IMG/VR virus record: IMGVR_UViG_3300027906_000165
Span: 1 to 22,805 of that record
Length of the DNA stretch: 22,805 bases
Direction: 5' to 3' (one strand)
From: a virus
Part shown: positions 7,588-15,497 of the stretch, piece after piece
Position numbering within the stretch: position 1 is the stretch's first letter
How the letters are laid out: every line of letters begins with the position of its first letter
Translations under genes and position numbers: made by a program
Notes under the pieces: model-generated
What the model was told of the DNA's origin: nothing
What the model saw: the letters and a program-made list of their open reading frames with translations, nothing else
Databases searched by the model: none

Positions 7588-8240
7588 GTTTGATTTTTAG
7601 CCGCAAGATAATCGTTATTAAACAGTTCTAACCCTTCACGAGTTAGGACATGATCATACATCTTATCGAAGACTTTAACAGGTATAGTACATACATTTGC
7701 ACCATACTCAAACGCCCTACCTACATCCCTGACATTCCTAATAGAAGCAGCAAGGATTTGTGTATCAACATCATGCCTCTTATATGTATTAGCGATGTCT
7801 TTTACAAGGCACAAACCTCCAAAAGAATTATCATCTACCCTACCTACAAAAGGAGAAACATAGGTTGCACCTGCCTTTGCAGCAAGTATTGCTTGTGATA
7901 CTGAGAACACAAGAGTTACATTGGTTAATATACCATCATTATGTAACTCATAACAAGCTTTTAGTCCCTCACGAGTGCAAGGTACTTTGATTGTAACATT
8001 ATCACTGAGGGCAATGTAAGGTTGTGCTTGTTCTACCATCTCTTCAGCAGTCTCAGCGACTACCTCAGCAGAGATGGACTCAAGGTTAGGACATGCTTGA
8101 TAGATCTCTTCAATCACATCACTCTGCTGTCTACCTGACCTTAATATAAGAGTGGGGTTAGTGGTTACACCATCAACTAATCCAGTCTTATATCCATCAA
8201 CGATTTGATCCACCTCAGCGGTGTCTAAAAAGATTTTCAT
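7584..8240 (-). CDS. talC: Transaldolase, TalC type
   Basis: A 218-residue short transaldolase starting MKIFLDTAEV, with DGVTTNPTL (23-31), the Schiff-base lysine Lys85 in NVTIKVP, and YVSPFVGRVDD (127-137). Transaldolase exchanges dihydroxyacetone units between sugar phosphates in the pentose phosphate pathway. TalC is a well-known auxiliary metabolic gene of cyanophages, thought to shift host carbon from the Calvin cycle to the pentose phosphate pathway, giving NADPH and ribose-5-phosphate. This fits with the ribonucleotide reductase and glutaredoxin nearby. It overlaps both neighbours by ATGA. Its length matches the TalC/fructose-6-phosphate aldolase-like group rather than the roughly 330-residue cyanobacterial TalB. 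Confidence 0.95.
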   Translation of the reverse strand: MKIFLDTAEVDQIVDGYKTGLVDGVTTNPTLILRSGRQQSDVIEEIYQACPNLESISAEVVAETAEEMVEQAQPYIALSDNVTIKVPCTREGLKACYELHNDGILTNVTLVFSVSQAILAAKAGATYVSPFVGRVDDNSFGGLCLVKDIANTYKRHDVDTQILAASIRNVRDVGRAFEYGANVCTIPVKVFDKMYDHVLTREGLELFNNDYLAAKNQT

Positions 8241-8452
8241 TTTTGTTCATTAAGAGGTTCCATTTTAAGGAACTGTTCATTCAAATTATAAAACAATTTA
8301 TAGTTTAGGGTATTAACCCAATAACCAATGATGTCGTTTCCATCACAATTATATCCATAACCAGTAAGAGGTTCTTCAACCCCATCAATCCTAAATGTTT
8401 TTGACCTACCTGCCTCTAGGTAATTGTGAAATTTTTCATCCAGATTGATCAT
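8237..8452 (-). CDS. Small protein of unknown function
   Basis: A 71-residue protein (MINLDEKFHNYLEAGRSKTF to MEPLNEQK) with many aromatic and Asn residues in the middle (LTGYGYNCDGNDIIGYWVN, NYKLFYNLNEQF), suggesting a small beta sheet with a terminal helix. I recognise no family or catalytic motif. It is held between the zinc-ribbon gene and talC by ATGA overlaps at both ends, which supports real translation from one polycistronic RNA. Confidence 0.65.
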   Translation of the reverse strand: MINLDEKFHNYLEAGRSKTFRIDGVEEPLTGYGYNCDGNDIIGYWVNTLNYKLFYNLNEQFLKMEPLNEQK

Positions 8453-8688
8453 CTTTCCTCGAATGTTAGTTTACGGACTTTTCTTTTACGACGAGCCTCT
8501 TGGTATTTTAGGTCATCAGAGGAGAAAAGTGTTGGTTTCTTAACATTATTAACAGATTCTTCTAACGTAACTAAATCTAGATCACTTGCAGTAACATGAT
8601 CATCTCTTATGGTGGTCATATTAGGACAGCCGCAACATCCTGATCCAACTAGTGTCTTGCCACATACACGGCACTTTACTTTTAACAT
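8449..8688 (-). CDS. Small zinc-ribbon-like protein
   Basis: A 79-residue protein with an N-terminal metal-binding knuckle: KCRVCGKTL (Cys6, Cys9) followed by GSGCCGCPN (Cys18, Cys19, Cys21). This is followed by the conserved-looking segment MTTIRDDHVTASDLDLV and a very basic helix (ARRKRKVRKL) near the C-terminus. I recall similar GCPNMTT proteins in other T4-like cyanophages, without a known role. The zinc knuckle and basic tail suggest nucleic acid or protein binding, for example an adaptor of transcription or replication. The start overlaps the end of the nuclease gene by 7 bp. Confidence 0.7.
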   Translation of the reverse strand: MLKVKCRVCGKTLVGSGCCGCPNMTTIRDDHVTASDLDLVTLEESVNNVKKPTLFSSDDLKYQEARRKRKVRKLTFEER

Positions 8689-9125
8689 TGTTCTTTGAAA
8701 TAATCTTTCCTATAGTAACGTCCTAAGATATTACTATTATAATATGCAGGTGTTCCATCACTCAATGTTTCTATGAGTACATTGTTGACGAACAACTGTT
8801 TAGTCTCTTCAAAATTTACTTTACCCTTTGTGGCATGGAGAGATAAGATTTCTCGCTTAAAGATCTCTTTGCCCAATTGTTTAACATCGGACTTAAGTTC
8901 GTCAGAACTTCCGTAGTACTTTTTCCAGTCACTCTCACTCGTAACTCTTCGTTTCCCACCTCTAGGCTTTCTACGACTGGTAAAATATTTACGTCCGATG
9001 TATCTTTTACCTGTCTGTAAATTAGTAATGCAGTAGACGAAACCGAACTGATCGCCAATATCGTCAGTAGTGAAAGGTTTACCCTCATATAGCCAGGGGT
9101 TTTCGTAAACTCCTCCTTCAACCAT
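8682..9125 (-). CDS. SegE-type GIY-YIG endonuclease-like protein
   Basis: A 147-residue protein with a GIY-YIG-type core: GFVYCITN (28-35), then RYIGRKYF (41-48), a basic RR segment (51-60), SDWKKYYGSS (65-74), and a Glu in NFEETKQLF (Glu106 or Glu107) as candidate metal ligand. The spacing resembles the SegE-like group of phage GIY-YIG proteins. Such enzymes cut DNA and include T4 free-standing homing endonucleases; the role here could be homing, exclusion of rival phages or host DNA breakdown. I see no intron. The ATG at 9125 (MVEGGVYENPWLYEG) is chosen because the segment before GFVY looks conserved. A stronger AGGAG lies farther upstream and better fits an out-of-frame ATG at 9139. Confidence 0.75.
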   Translation of the reverse strand: MVEGGVYENPWLYEGKPFTTDDIGDQFGFVYCITNLQTGKRYIGRKYFTSRRKPRGGKRRVTSESDWKKYYGSSDELKSDVKQLGKEIFKREILSLHATKGKVNFEETKQLFVNNVLIETLSDGTPAYYNSNILGRYYRKDYFKEQC

Positions 9126-9150
9126 TTCATAATTTTCATATCATTATCTC

Positions 9151-9537
9151 CTATTTAGATTGCCAGTTGGTAACAGTTATTTCAATGGAGTTATCATCCA
9201 TTTCCCACTCTTCATCTACAGTGTATCCCATATTCTTAACTGTATTATGTACAGTCATACGAGCATACTGTTGAGTAACTTTTTCAACAAACCTTTTTGG
9301 TGGGACTGGATCTCTCCAAGTTTGTATGTCTGCTACCAGTTCATACTCACCATTACTATTCAAACGAAATCCAATATCATTACCTATAGAAACATCCACC
9401 TTTACCTTTTCATGTTGATGGTTAGTAGGATTGATTAACTCTTGATCCTCTTGAACATCATACTGAAGAAGTTGAAGTGCTTCTATTAGTTCAGGTTTGT
9501 TCTTTAATTTCGTTTTGATCGTGCTGAAGTGTGACAT
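9151..9537 (-). CDS. Ycf35/DUF1257 family protein
   Basis: A 128-residue protein that follows the Ycf35 (DUF1257) pattern from end to end: start MSHFSTIKTKLK, then GNDIGFRLNSNGEYELVAD, then VEKVTQQYARMTVHNTVKNMGY and an acidic strand with ITVTNW. Ycf35 is conserved in cyanobacteria and in plastid genomes of some algae; its molecular role is unsettled. The phage copy overlaps the DUF2997 gene by 47 bp. DUF1257 and DUF2997 genes are neighbours in cyanobacteria, together with a small ferredoxin gene as I recall, so the pair looks like a host-derived cassette. I see no ferredoxin gene here. The family call is strong; the function is unknown. Confidence 0.85.
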   Translation of the reverse strand: MSHFSTIKTKLKNKPELIEALQLLQYDVQEDQELINPTNHQHEKVKVDVSIGNDIGFRLNSNGEYELVADIQTWRDPVPPKRFVEKVTQQYARMTVHNTVKNMGYTVDEEWEMDDNSIEITVTNWQSK

Positions 9538-9694
9538 TTTGTTTATAGTATTCAGGTTTAGGTTCTACGTAGATAACACTACCAAGTTTCTCTTCTATAG
9601 ATTTAGTTATCTCTTGACATTGATTACCAATGACACCCATAACTTCTTCAGTTACAGTACCATCTTGTCTGATGGAAAATTTAATTTGTTTCAT
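9491..9694 (-). CDS. DUF2997 family protein
   Basis: A 67-residue protein with the DUF2997 layout: MKQIKFSIRQDGTVTEEVMG, then GNQCQEITKSIEEKLG, then PKPEYYKQ. DUF2997 proteins are small and typical of cyanobacteria, where they sit next to Ycf35/DUF1257. The conserved Cys in the NQCQEIT segment (Cys26) is a possible ligand or thiol site. About 15 C-terminal residues extend beyond the usual end and overlap the Ycf35 start in another frame, which suggests tight co-expression. The start overlaps the upstream gene by 14 bp. Confidence 0.8.
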   Translation of the reverse strand: MKQIKFSIRQDGTVTEEVMGVIGNQCQEITKSIEEKLGSVIYVEPKPEYYKQNVTLQHDQNEIKEQT

Positions 9695-9911
9695 ATTGTT
9701 TAATACTATCCTCCCATTCTTTTAATGATGATGAACAATCTGGTGGTTCAGGATCTTTATATCCCTTCATCTTTTTCCACCTATTATGCAATGCACCCAA
9801 GATCCATGATTGAGATAAACTCTTTGGACCATTCTCTAACAGTTCAAGTTCTCTCTTGTTGCTTGTGTATGCTTTGTACTCTTCTCTCCAGTTGGAGTCA
9901 TCATAGGTCAT
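9681..9911 (-). CDS. Conserved small phage protein of unknown function
   Basis: A 76-residue, mostly helical, charged protein starting MTYDDSNWREEYKAYTSNKR and containing ELLENGPKSLSQSWILGAL and RWKKMKGYKDPEPPD. I recall similar proteins next to nrdB in other T4-like cyanophages, but no known domain or function. It has no membrane segment or cysteine cluster. The ATG overlaps the nrdB stop as ATGA, so it is probably made together with the reductase; a role in reductase regulation is possible but not shown. Confidence 0.7.
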   Translation of the reverse strand: MTYDDSNWREEYKAYTSNKRELELLENGPKSLSQSWILGALHNRWKKMKGYKDPEPPDCSSSLKEWEDSIKQYETN

Positions 9912-11053
9912 AGCTTAAAACCAGCAAAAGTATCCTTCTTAACATCTTGCTTGATACTACCAACAACATATGATTCAACCTCTGTCTCTTGTGGTGCAAC
10001 CTGCATACCTTTAGAAGATAACCAGTGTGCTGTCCATGGTAATGGATTGTTAGAGATAGGAGTGTCAAAGATTGCATCAAAACCAATTGATTTTAACCTA
10101 CGATTAGCAGTCCATTCAACATACTTCTGTAGTAATTTATCATTAAGTCCTATTATAGAACCATCTTTAAATAAGTACTCTGCCCATGCCTTCTCCTCTT
10201 CTACTGCTTCACGGAACATCTGATAAACATTCTCCTCTTCCTCTTTGGCAATGATAACCATCTCTGGATCATCACCTTCTTTCCACTTATTTAATATATT
10301 TTGAGAGACAACCATGTGTTGTGACTCATCTCTTGCAATAAGGGAGATGATCTTGGCACTTCCTTCAAGTAACTTGAGCTCACCAAATGCAAAGGAGCAA
10401 GCGAAAGAGACATAAAAGCGAATACCTTCAAGAATGTATACATTAGCAACTGCCCTATAAAGTGATCTTTTTAAATCTTTACGTGTCCATTCTGAATTGA
10501 TATGACTCCTCATATCATCTTTCCAAGCAGTACTCTGACCATATTCTTGTGCATAATTAATGAACTCATCGTATGCTTTAGTCACTGACTGAGCACGAGC
10601 AAGGATCTGTTCATCTTCTAAGATTGTATCAAAGACCTCTGATGGATCAGGGTATACATTCTTAATGATATGTGTATATGATCTGCTATGAATCATCTCC
10701 ATAGTCTGCCATATATTCATACAACCCTCTAGTTCAGGTAAAGAAACATAAGGAGCAAACGCCATACCAGGCCCACGTCCTTGAACAGAGTCAAGTAAGA
10801 TCTGATACTTAAGATTGCTTGAGAATATATGTTTCTGTGCAGCATTTAGTGTTTGGTAATCCGCACGATCTTTCTGTAAAGAAACTTCTTCTGGTCTCCA
10901 GAAGAAGCCTAGTTGTGTTTGTGTTAACTTATCAAATATAGGATACTTAAATTTATCGTATCTCTGAACTCCTAACGGAGGACCAAAGAACATCTGTCCT
11001 TTGGTAGTATCTACTTTATTCGTATTGAATACAGTCATACCAGTTATATCCAT
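9908..11053 (-). CDS. nrdB: Ribonucleotide reductase class Ia, beta subunit
   Basis: The diiron-tyrosyl radical subunit, 381 residues from the ATG at 11053 (MDITGMTVFN), 10 bp after the nrdA stop and preceded by a good GAGGA. The frame stays open back to 11104, but that extension overlaps nrdA. The ligand set matches E. coli NrdB in order and spacing: Asp88 (LLDSVQGR), Glu119 and His122 (EMIHSRSY), Glu209 (LEGIRFYVSF), Glu243 and His246 (RDESQH). The radical tyrosine is Tyr126. The C-terminus DTFAGFKL resembles the tail that docks on NrdA. The enzyme makes deoxynucleotides for phage replication. Many marine cyanobacterial hosts rely on the class II, B12-dependent enzyme, so this class I pair is a phage trait. 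Confidence 0.97.
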   Translation of the reverse strand: MDITGMTVFNTNKVDTTKGQMFFGPPLGVQRYDKFKYPIFDKLTQTQLGFFWRPEEVSLQKDRADYQTLNAAQKHIFSSNLKYQILLDSVQGRGPGMAFAPYVSLPELEGCMNIWQTMEMIHSRSYTHIIKNVYPDPSEVFDTILEDEQILARAQSVTKAYDEFINYAQEYGQSTAWKDDMRSHINSEWTRKDLKRSLYRAVANVYILEGIRFYVSFACSFAFGELKLLEGSAKIISLIARDESQHMVVSQNILNKWKEGDDPEMVIIAKEEEENVYQMFREAVEEEKAWAEYLFKDGSIIGLNDKLLQKYVEWTANRRLKSIGFDAIFDTPISNNPLPWTAHWLSSKGMQVAPQETEVESYVVGSIKQDVKKDTFAGFKL

Positions 11054-11063
11054 ATGTTCCTCT

Positions 11064-13376
11064 TTAGATTTTGCAGCTGTCACAGTCGTCTTCCTCCATC
11101 TCAAATATACCTTCTAGTAGATCTTTAATGTCTTCTTTAGGTGCTTCTTCAACTACATCTGATTTAGAATCATATGTATTCTGGTAGTAAGAAGTCTTCC
11201 AACCATATTTAAAGGTCGTCAATAAATCCTGTGCCATTACTGATACAGGAACTTCAGAATTTTCATAATGCTGTGGATTATAACTCCAGTTTCCAGAAAT
11301 TGCTTGATCAAAGAACTTCTGCATAACAGCAACAATATTAATATACCCAGTGTTCCCAGACATATCCCAGAGTAACGTGTAATTGTTCTTAAGGGTTGCG
11401 TACTGTGGTACAACTTGCTTGAGAGGTCCCTTCTTAGACTTCTTCGTTGAGATAAGATCTCTGGGTGGTTCAATGCCATTCGTAGCATTACTGACGACTG
11501 AAGAAGACTCGGATGGCATCTGTGCAGATAAGGTGCTATGTCGTAGACCGAATTCAACAATGCTTTGTCGAAGACCTTCCCAGTCATGCTTAAGTTCATT
11601 CGCAACCAGTTCATCTACATCTTTTTTGTAAGTGTCGATTGGGAGGATACCGTCTGCATACTTGGTGCGATCAAAAGCTCCGCACTTCCCTTTCTCTTTT
11701 GCGATTGCGTTACTTGACTTGAGCAAGTAGTACTGGAAACTTTCAGACATGTCGTGGACGAGTTTCCATGCTTCTGGGTCTTCATATTTTACTCCGTTCT
11801 TTGCTAGGTAATGTGCTAATCCAATATAACCAATACCAAGAGAACGTCTTGCAATAGTACTTCTCTCTGCTGCCTTCACTGGATAGTGTTGGTAGTCAAT
11901 TAACTCTTCTAATCCACGTACAGATAGATCACATAACTCTTCCATCTCCTCTAAGTTACGTAGTTTACCTACGTTAACAGCAGATAGAATACACAATGCT
12001 ATCTCACCATCAGCATCATCAATGTGCTGAATAGGATCTGTAGGTAGTGTGATCTCCTGACATAGGTTACTCATGTTAACCTTGTCTTTAAATGATGAAT
12101 GTTCATTACAGTGATCTATATTCATGATATAGATACGTCCTGTCTCTGCTCTCTCCTTAAGGAGATCTAGGATGAGCTCTTGTGCTCCAATGGTTTTTCT
12201 TGGGACTCTATCATCTGCTTCAAAAGCATTGTATTTGTCATCAAAATCGGGAGTGCCAAAAGACTCGTAAAGCCCAGGAACATTATTAGGACTGAATAAA
12301 CTAACATCCTCATTAGCGATGAATCGTTCATAAAATAATTTCGATATTTGTATACTATAGTCAAGTTTTCTGACACGATTGTCCTCAGTACCTTTATTGT
12401 TCTTAAGGACAAGGATGTCTTCTATTTCTTGATGCCAGATTGGGAAGTGGACAGTTGCTGATCCACCACGGATGCCATTTTGAGTGCAGCATCTGACAGT
12501 CGCTTCAAATTTTTTGAGAAACGGTACGACACCTGTGTGTTGAACTTCTCCCCCTCTGATTTTAGCATTGATGCCACGGATTCTGCCCGCATTAATGCCA
12601 ATGCCCGCCCTTTGAGCAACGTATTTACCAATAGCCATGTCGCTGCTGAAGATGCTGTCAAGCGTGTCATCAGCATCAACAAGAACACAGGAGGCAAATT
12701 GTCTAATTGGGGTTCGCACCCCTGCCATGACTGGTGTTGGGATGTTGATTTTGTGTTTTGAGATTGATTCGTAGTATCTTCTGACATAATCGAGTCTATT
12801 ATCTCCGTAGTTTCTAAACAATGTAGCAGCAATCATCATGTACATATACTGAGGAGTTTCATATACCTCTCCAGTACTTCTATCCTGTACAAGATACTTG
12901 TCAACGATTTGACGTAGACCAGCATATGTGAATAGAAGATCACGACTATGATCTATCCAAGAGTTGATCTTATCCCACTCTTCTTCACTATACTTATCTA
13001 TAATTTCTCCATCATATATGCCACGCTCCACACACTCCTTAGCATGGTTTAAAATAGGTGGATGACTTTTGACCCACGTCGATCCAAAGACCTGCTTTTT
13101 AAGACCAAACAGAAGCAATCTAGCAGCAGCAAACTGATAGTTAGGTTGTTCAATACTAATAAGATCACTAGCAGAACGAACTAAAATTTCTTGTATGTCC
13201 TTAGTCTGAATTCCATCAAAGAATTGCAGACCAGAATTCATTTCTATCTGAGAGGCACTCACACCGCTTCCCAGACCTTCGCAAGCTTCTTCTGTCATCT
13301 TATGAACCTTCTCAAGGTTTAATCCCTCTATAGATCCATTTCGCTTACGTACTTTTATATCTGTACCGTTGGTCAT
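11064..13376 (-). CDS. nrdA: Ribonucleotide reductase class Ia, alpha subunit
   Basis: A 770-residue catalytic subunit. An ATP-cone-like domain lies at about 7-90. Active-site residues match E. coli NrdA closely: Cys230 (FASCVLV), Asn437, Cys439 and Glu441 (NLCQE), Cys462 (ALCILSAVNVG), Tyr730 and Tyr731 (SYYQNT), and the C-terminal redox pair Cys765/Cys768 (CDSCKI). It reduces ribonucleoside diphosphates with NrdB; glutaredoxin at 7327-7587 is the likely electron donor. It begins within the primase stop (ATGA, 13373-13376) and ends 10 bp before nrdB, so primase, nrdA and nrdB are probably on one transcript. No intron or split is seen, although nrd genes of T4-like phages often carry such insertions. 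Confidence 0.97.
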   Translation of the reverse strand: MTNGTDIKVRKRNGSIEGLNLEKVHKMTEEACEGLGSGVSASQIEMNSGLQFFDGIQTKDIQEILVRSASDLISIEQPNYQFAAARLLLFGLKKQVFGSTWVKSHPPILNHAKECVERGIYDGEIIDKYSEEEWDKINSWIDHSRDLLFTYAGLRQIVDKYLVQDRSTGEVYETPQYMYMMIAATLFRNYGDNRLDYVRRYYESISKHKINIPTPVMAGVRTPIRQFASCVLVDADDTLDSIFSSDMAIGKYVAQRAGIGINAGRIRGINAKIRGGEVQHTGVVPFLKKFEATVRCCTQNGIRGGSATVHFPIWHQEIEDILVLKNNKGTEDNRVRKLDYSIQISKLFYERFIANEDVSLFSPNNVPGLYESFGTPDFDDKYNAFEADDRVPRKTIGAQELILDLLKERAETGRIYIMNIDHCNEHSSFKDKVNMSNLCQEITLPTDPIQHIDDADGEIALCILSAVNVGKLRNLEEMEELCDLSVRGLEELIDYQHYPVKAAERSTIARRSLGIGYIGLAHYLAKNGVKYEDPEAWKLVHDMSESFQYYLLKSSNAIAKEKGKCGAFDRTKYADGILPIDTYKKDVDELVANELKHDWEGLRQSIVEFGLRHSTLSAQMPSESSSVVSNATNGIEPPRDLISTKKSKKGPLKQVVPQYATLKNNYTLLWDMSGNTGYINIVAVMQKFFDQAISGNWSYNPQHYENSEVPVSVMAQDLLTTFKYGWKTSYYQNTYDSKSDVVEEAPKEDIKDLLEGIFEMEEDDCDSCKI

Positions 13377-14362
13377 ACTTTTTTCCAGTCGTTAATTTTA
13401 AGGTTTGCTTCTAATTTCTGATATACATGTGATTCTACCACCTTCTGCACATCATGTCCAGCAAGAGACATATCATTTATGTCCTTTTCCTGTATATTCT
13501 TAGGCCAAATGACTACCTTATCTCCTCTGTCGATTGACTTGGAGATTCGGTTGACGATCTCTCTGTTACGTGGCTCGTTATCATAAACCCAAATATAATT
13601 GCGCCAGCCAAACGTCCGAATATCAACATCAGACCCAGCCATCGCAACGGAATTCGTAATGAAGGTGCTGTCAAACGGTCCTTCAACAATGTAAATCGGT
13701 TCTTCATAATTTAATCTGTCCTGTCCAAAGATTTTAGGTTGGTCTTCATCAAGCATGATCGTAATGTATCTCATACGTGCCGTAGGGGCTAGCGATCTGC
13801 CTTGATATCCGAAGAGATTACCGTTTTTATCCCTGAAAGGTATTATTATTCGAGGACCGTCTTGTCTCAGATTGTCAAAGGTTTTCTTCTGTTTGTTAGT
13901 CCATGCTTTAAATTTTGGACAATAATAGAAGTAGTCTAAGTCTTTGATTTTTCTGTCTTCAAGATATTTTCTTGCTGGATGTTCTTTATTTAGATCTGAG
14001 ATTTTCTCTAGATCTATATCAGATTTTTTAAAAACTGGAGGAGTAAATTTAAAGTCTGGATTCTTTGTAGTTGTACCCTTACCTGTCTGCCCATGAGAAA
14101 ATTTCTCCATGATATATTGATCATAGAGCATCCGATCTTGATCTTTCAGGAAGTTTGAGAATGTTCTACCAAGACCACAGTTGTGACACTTGAAGACATA
14201 CCCACTCTTCATTTCAAACAAATATCCTCGTGCCTTATTCTTATGCTTCTGTGAGTCTCCACAGTAAGGACACCTAAAATTAAAAAGGTTCGACTTCTTT
14301 TGTTTAAAAAGAGTCAAACGCGAGGATATTCTGTTTATGTAATTCCCATCAATATAGGACAT
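13373..14362 (-). CDS. 61: DNA primase, T4 gp61-like
   Basis: A 329-residue primase. The N-terminal zinc-binding domain has Cys31, Cys34, Cys59 and Cys62 (CPYC and CHNC). A central part with RIIIPFRDKNGNLFGYQGRS (171-190) leads into a TOPRIM domain with Glu227 (IYIVEGPFDS) and Asp261 (WVYDNEP), and a later KDINDM (293-298). These are the metal-binding and strand features of DnaG-type primases. With the gp41-like helicase encoded about 8 kb upstream it would form the phage primosome and make RNA primers for lagging-strand synthesis. It overlaps nrdA as ATGA and starts 7 bp after the end of the coiled-coil protein gene. The length is similar to that of T4 gp61. Confidence 0.9.
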   Translation of the reverse strand: MSYIDGNYINRISSRLTLFKQKKSNLFNFRCPYCGDSQKHKNKARGYLFEMKSGYVFKCHNCGLGRTFSNFLKDQDRMLYDQYIMEKFSHGQTGKGTTTKNPDFKFTPPVFKKSDIDLEKISDLNKEHPARKYLEDRKIKDLDYFYYCPKFKAWTNKQKKTFDNLRQDGPRIIIPFRDKNGNLFGYQGRSLAPTARMRYITIMLDEDQPKIFGQDRLNYEEPIYIVEGPFDSTFITNSVAMAGSDVDIRTFGWRNYIWVYDNEPRNREIVNRISKSIDRGDKVVIWPKNIQEKDINDMSLAGHDVQKVVESHVYQKLEANLKINDWKKV

Positions 14363-14368
14363 CCATCC

Positions 14369-14776
14369 TTAATCTTGTGATGGATACATCATAGGTCTTT
14401 CTACTGGAATTGTCAACTGTCCTTGTGACGGTTGAAATACTGGTCTAATGATTCTTTGTCCGACTGGACTAACGATGAAAGATATAACAGAAAGAGCACC
14501 AAAAATAGTCCACATCTTCTTTTCCATGAGGCGAAGACGGTCATCAACCTTACGTATATCCCTTTCACAACCTTTCTTTATCTCCTCTGATCTACGGTTT
14601 ACTTCACGATGTACACTATCAACCTTCTCAAACAATACAGCATCAATTCTATCCTGCTTATCAAGTTTCTCATTGTGTACAGCAAGAAGTTGCCCCATCT
14701 TTACAGAGTTTTCCTGTAGAGTTGAGACAACTTTTTCTAGTCTTTCTAGAATAGCAGCATTAATACTTTCTGCCAC
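14369..14776 (-). CDS. Coiled-coil protein with one membrane segment
   Basis: A 135-residue protein. Residues 1-87 form long charged helices with heptad-like spacing (ERLEKVVSTLQENSVKMG, then SVHREVNRRSEEIKKGCERD). One hydrophobic segment follows at 88-104 (MWTIFGALSVISFIVSP), then a Pro/Gln-rich tail with PVFQPSQGQ and RPMMYPSQD. The topology suggests a long cytoplasmic coiled coil anchored in the inner membrane. I do not recognise a named family; similar small proteins are common in T4-like phages. Membrane attachment, superinfection control or a lysis-related task are possible, but nothing in the sequence decides between them. Confidence 0.7.
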   Translation of the reverse strand: MAESINAAILERLEKVVSTLQENSVKMGQLLAVHNEKLDKQDRIDAVLFEKVDSVHREVNRRSEEIKKGCERDIRKVDDRLRLMEKKMWTIFGALSVISFIVSPVGQRIIRPVFQPSQGQLTIPVERPMMYPSQD

Positions 14777-14780
14777 CTAT

Positions 14781-15497
14781 CTATGCAGATCTTATTGCGA
14801 AATCCAAAGCACTCTGATATGTACCAGCATCTTTGTTTAGCATATACTGAAACTGTTGCTTATTAGTATCATCTAATTGACCATACACAGCAGCAATTCT
14901 CTTAGCAGAGAAGTTATCCAAGTTTTGTGTTTGACCATTACTAAACTGGATCTTTGCAAATGACTCTGGTGCATTTGATAGTTCACTAGTTGCAACATCT
15001 AAAGCAACTTGAACAACATCAGTATGATTTTCCATAATATTATTACCTGTAGGTTCTACATGATCTCTCTTCAATTTTTTTGTTTGATCTTGTGCTTTCT
15101 TTTTAAAATCTGACATGCGAGCCTTCATAAGGATATCCATTTCCTTAGTCTTACTCTGCATTTTTTCTTTTGCTTCCTTACGTTTCTTTTGAAGATCTTT
15201 AGAACGACCCAACTTTTTCTTTTGGGCAATTTGTTTCTGTGCTCTCTCAGTCTCAGATGAAACAGCTTCAGGAATTATTTTTTCTTCTACTTGTTCTTTC
15301 ATTTTTCTTTTTTGTATACGTGTAAAGAGAGCTTTTGCACCTGATGTACGACCATCTACATTATCACCATTGTTCTTCTTCATGCGACGATGAACTCTGG
15401 GTTGGACAATTACAAAAGCAGGAGGCAAAGCAACACCACTGCCGTCACCAGCAGAGTTAATTTCTTCATCTATATTAGATTCAATTGCTTTAGACAT
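14781..15497 (-). CDS. Lysine-rich coiled-coil protein of unknown function
   Basis: A 238-residue protein. After an acidic N-terminus (MSKAIESNIDEEINSAGDGSG) comes PPAFVIVQPRVHRRMKKNNG, then about 80 residues of strongly charged, Lys/Glu-rich helix (positions about 70-150). The C-terminal domain of about 75 residues ends YQSALDFAIRSA and looks compact and helical. No enzyme motif is visible. The high lysine content could support DNA contact or a virion-internal role. It overlaps the upstream gene by 28 bp and ends 5 bp before the membrane-protein gene. I do not recognise the family. Confidence 0.7.
   Translation of the reverse strand: MSKAIESNIDEEINSAGDGSGVALPPAFVIVQPRVHRRMKKNNGDNVDGRTSGAKALFTRIQKRKMKEQVEEKIIPEAVSSETERAQKQIAQKKKLGRSKDLQKKRKEAKEKMQSKTKEMDILMKARMSDFKKKAQDQTKKLKRDHVEPTGNNIMENHTDVVQVALDVATSELSNAPESFAKIQFSNGQTQNLDNFSAKRIAAVYGQLDDTNKQQFQYMLNKDAGTYQSALDFAIRSA

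Noticed and set aside
8816-9139. A 107-codon minus-strand frame with a hydrophobic N-terminus overlapping the GIY-YIG gene
   Set aside because: It lies almost wholly within the better supported nuclease frame and looks like its shifted reading. Kept only as a point about start-site control.
9152-9159. TCTAAATA as a late promoter before the GIY-YIG gene
   Set aside because: It encodes the Ser-Lys-stop end of the Ycf35 gene and has a mismatch to the consensus. The same octamer occurs at 21417-21424 for the same coding reason.
9908-11104. Longer nrdB start at 11104
   Set aside because: The extra 17 residues overlap the end of nrdA and lack homology to NrdB, while the ATG at 11053 has a good GAGGA site.
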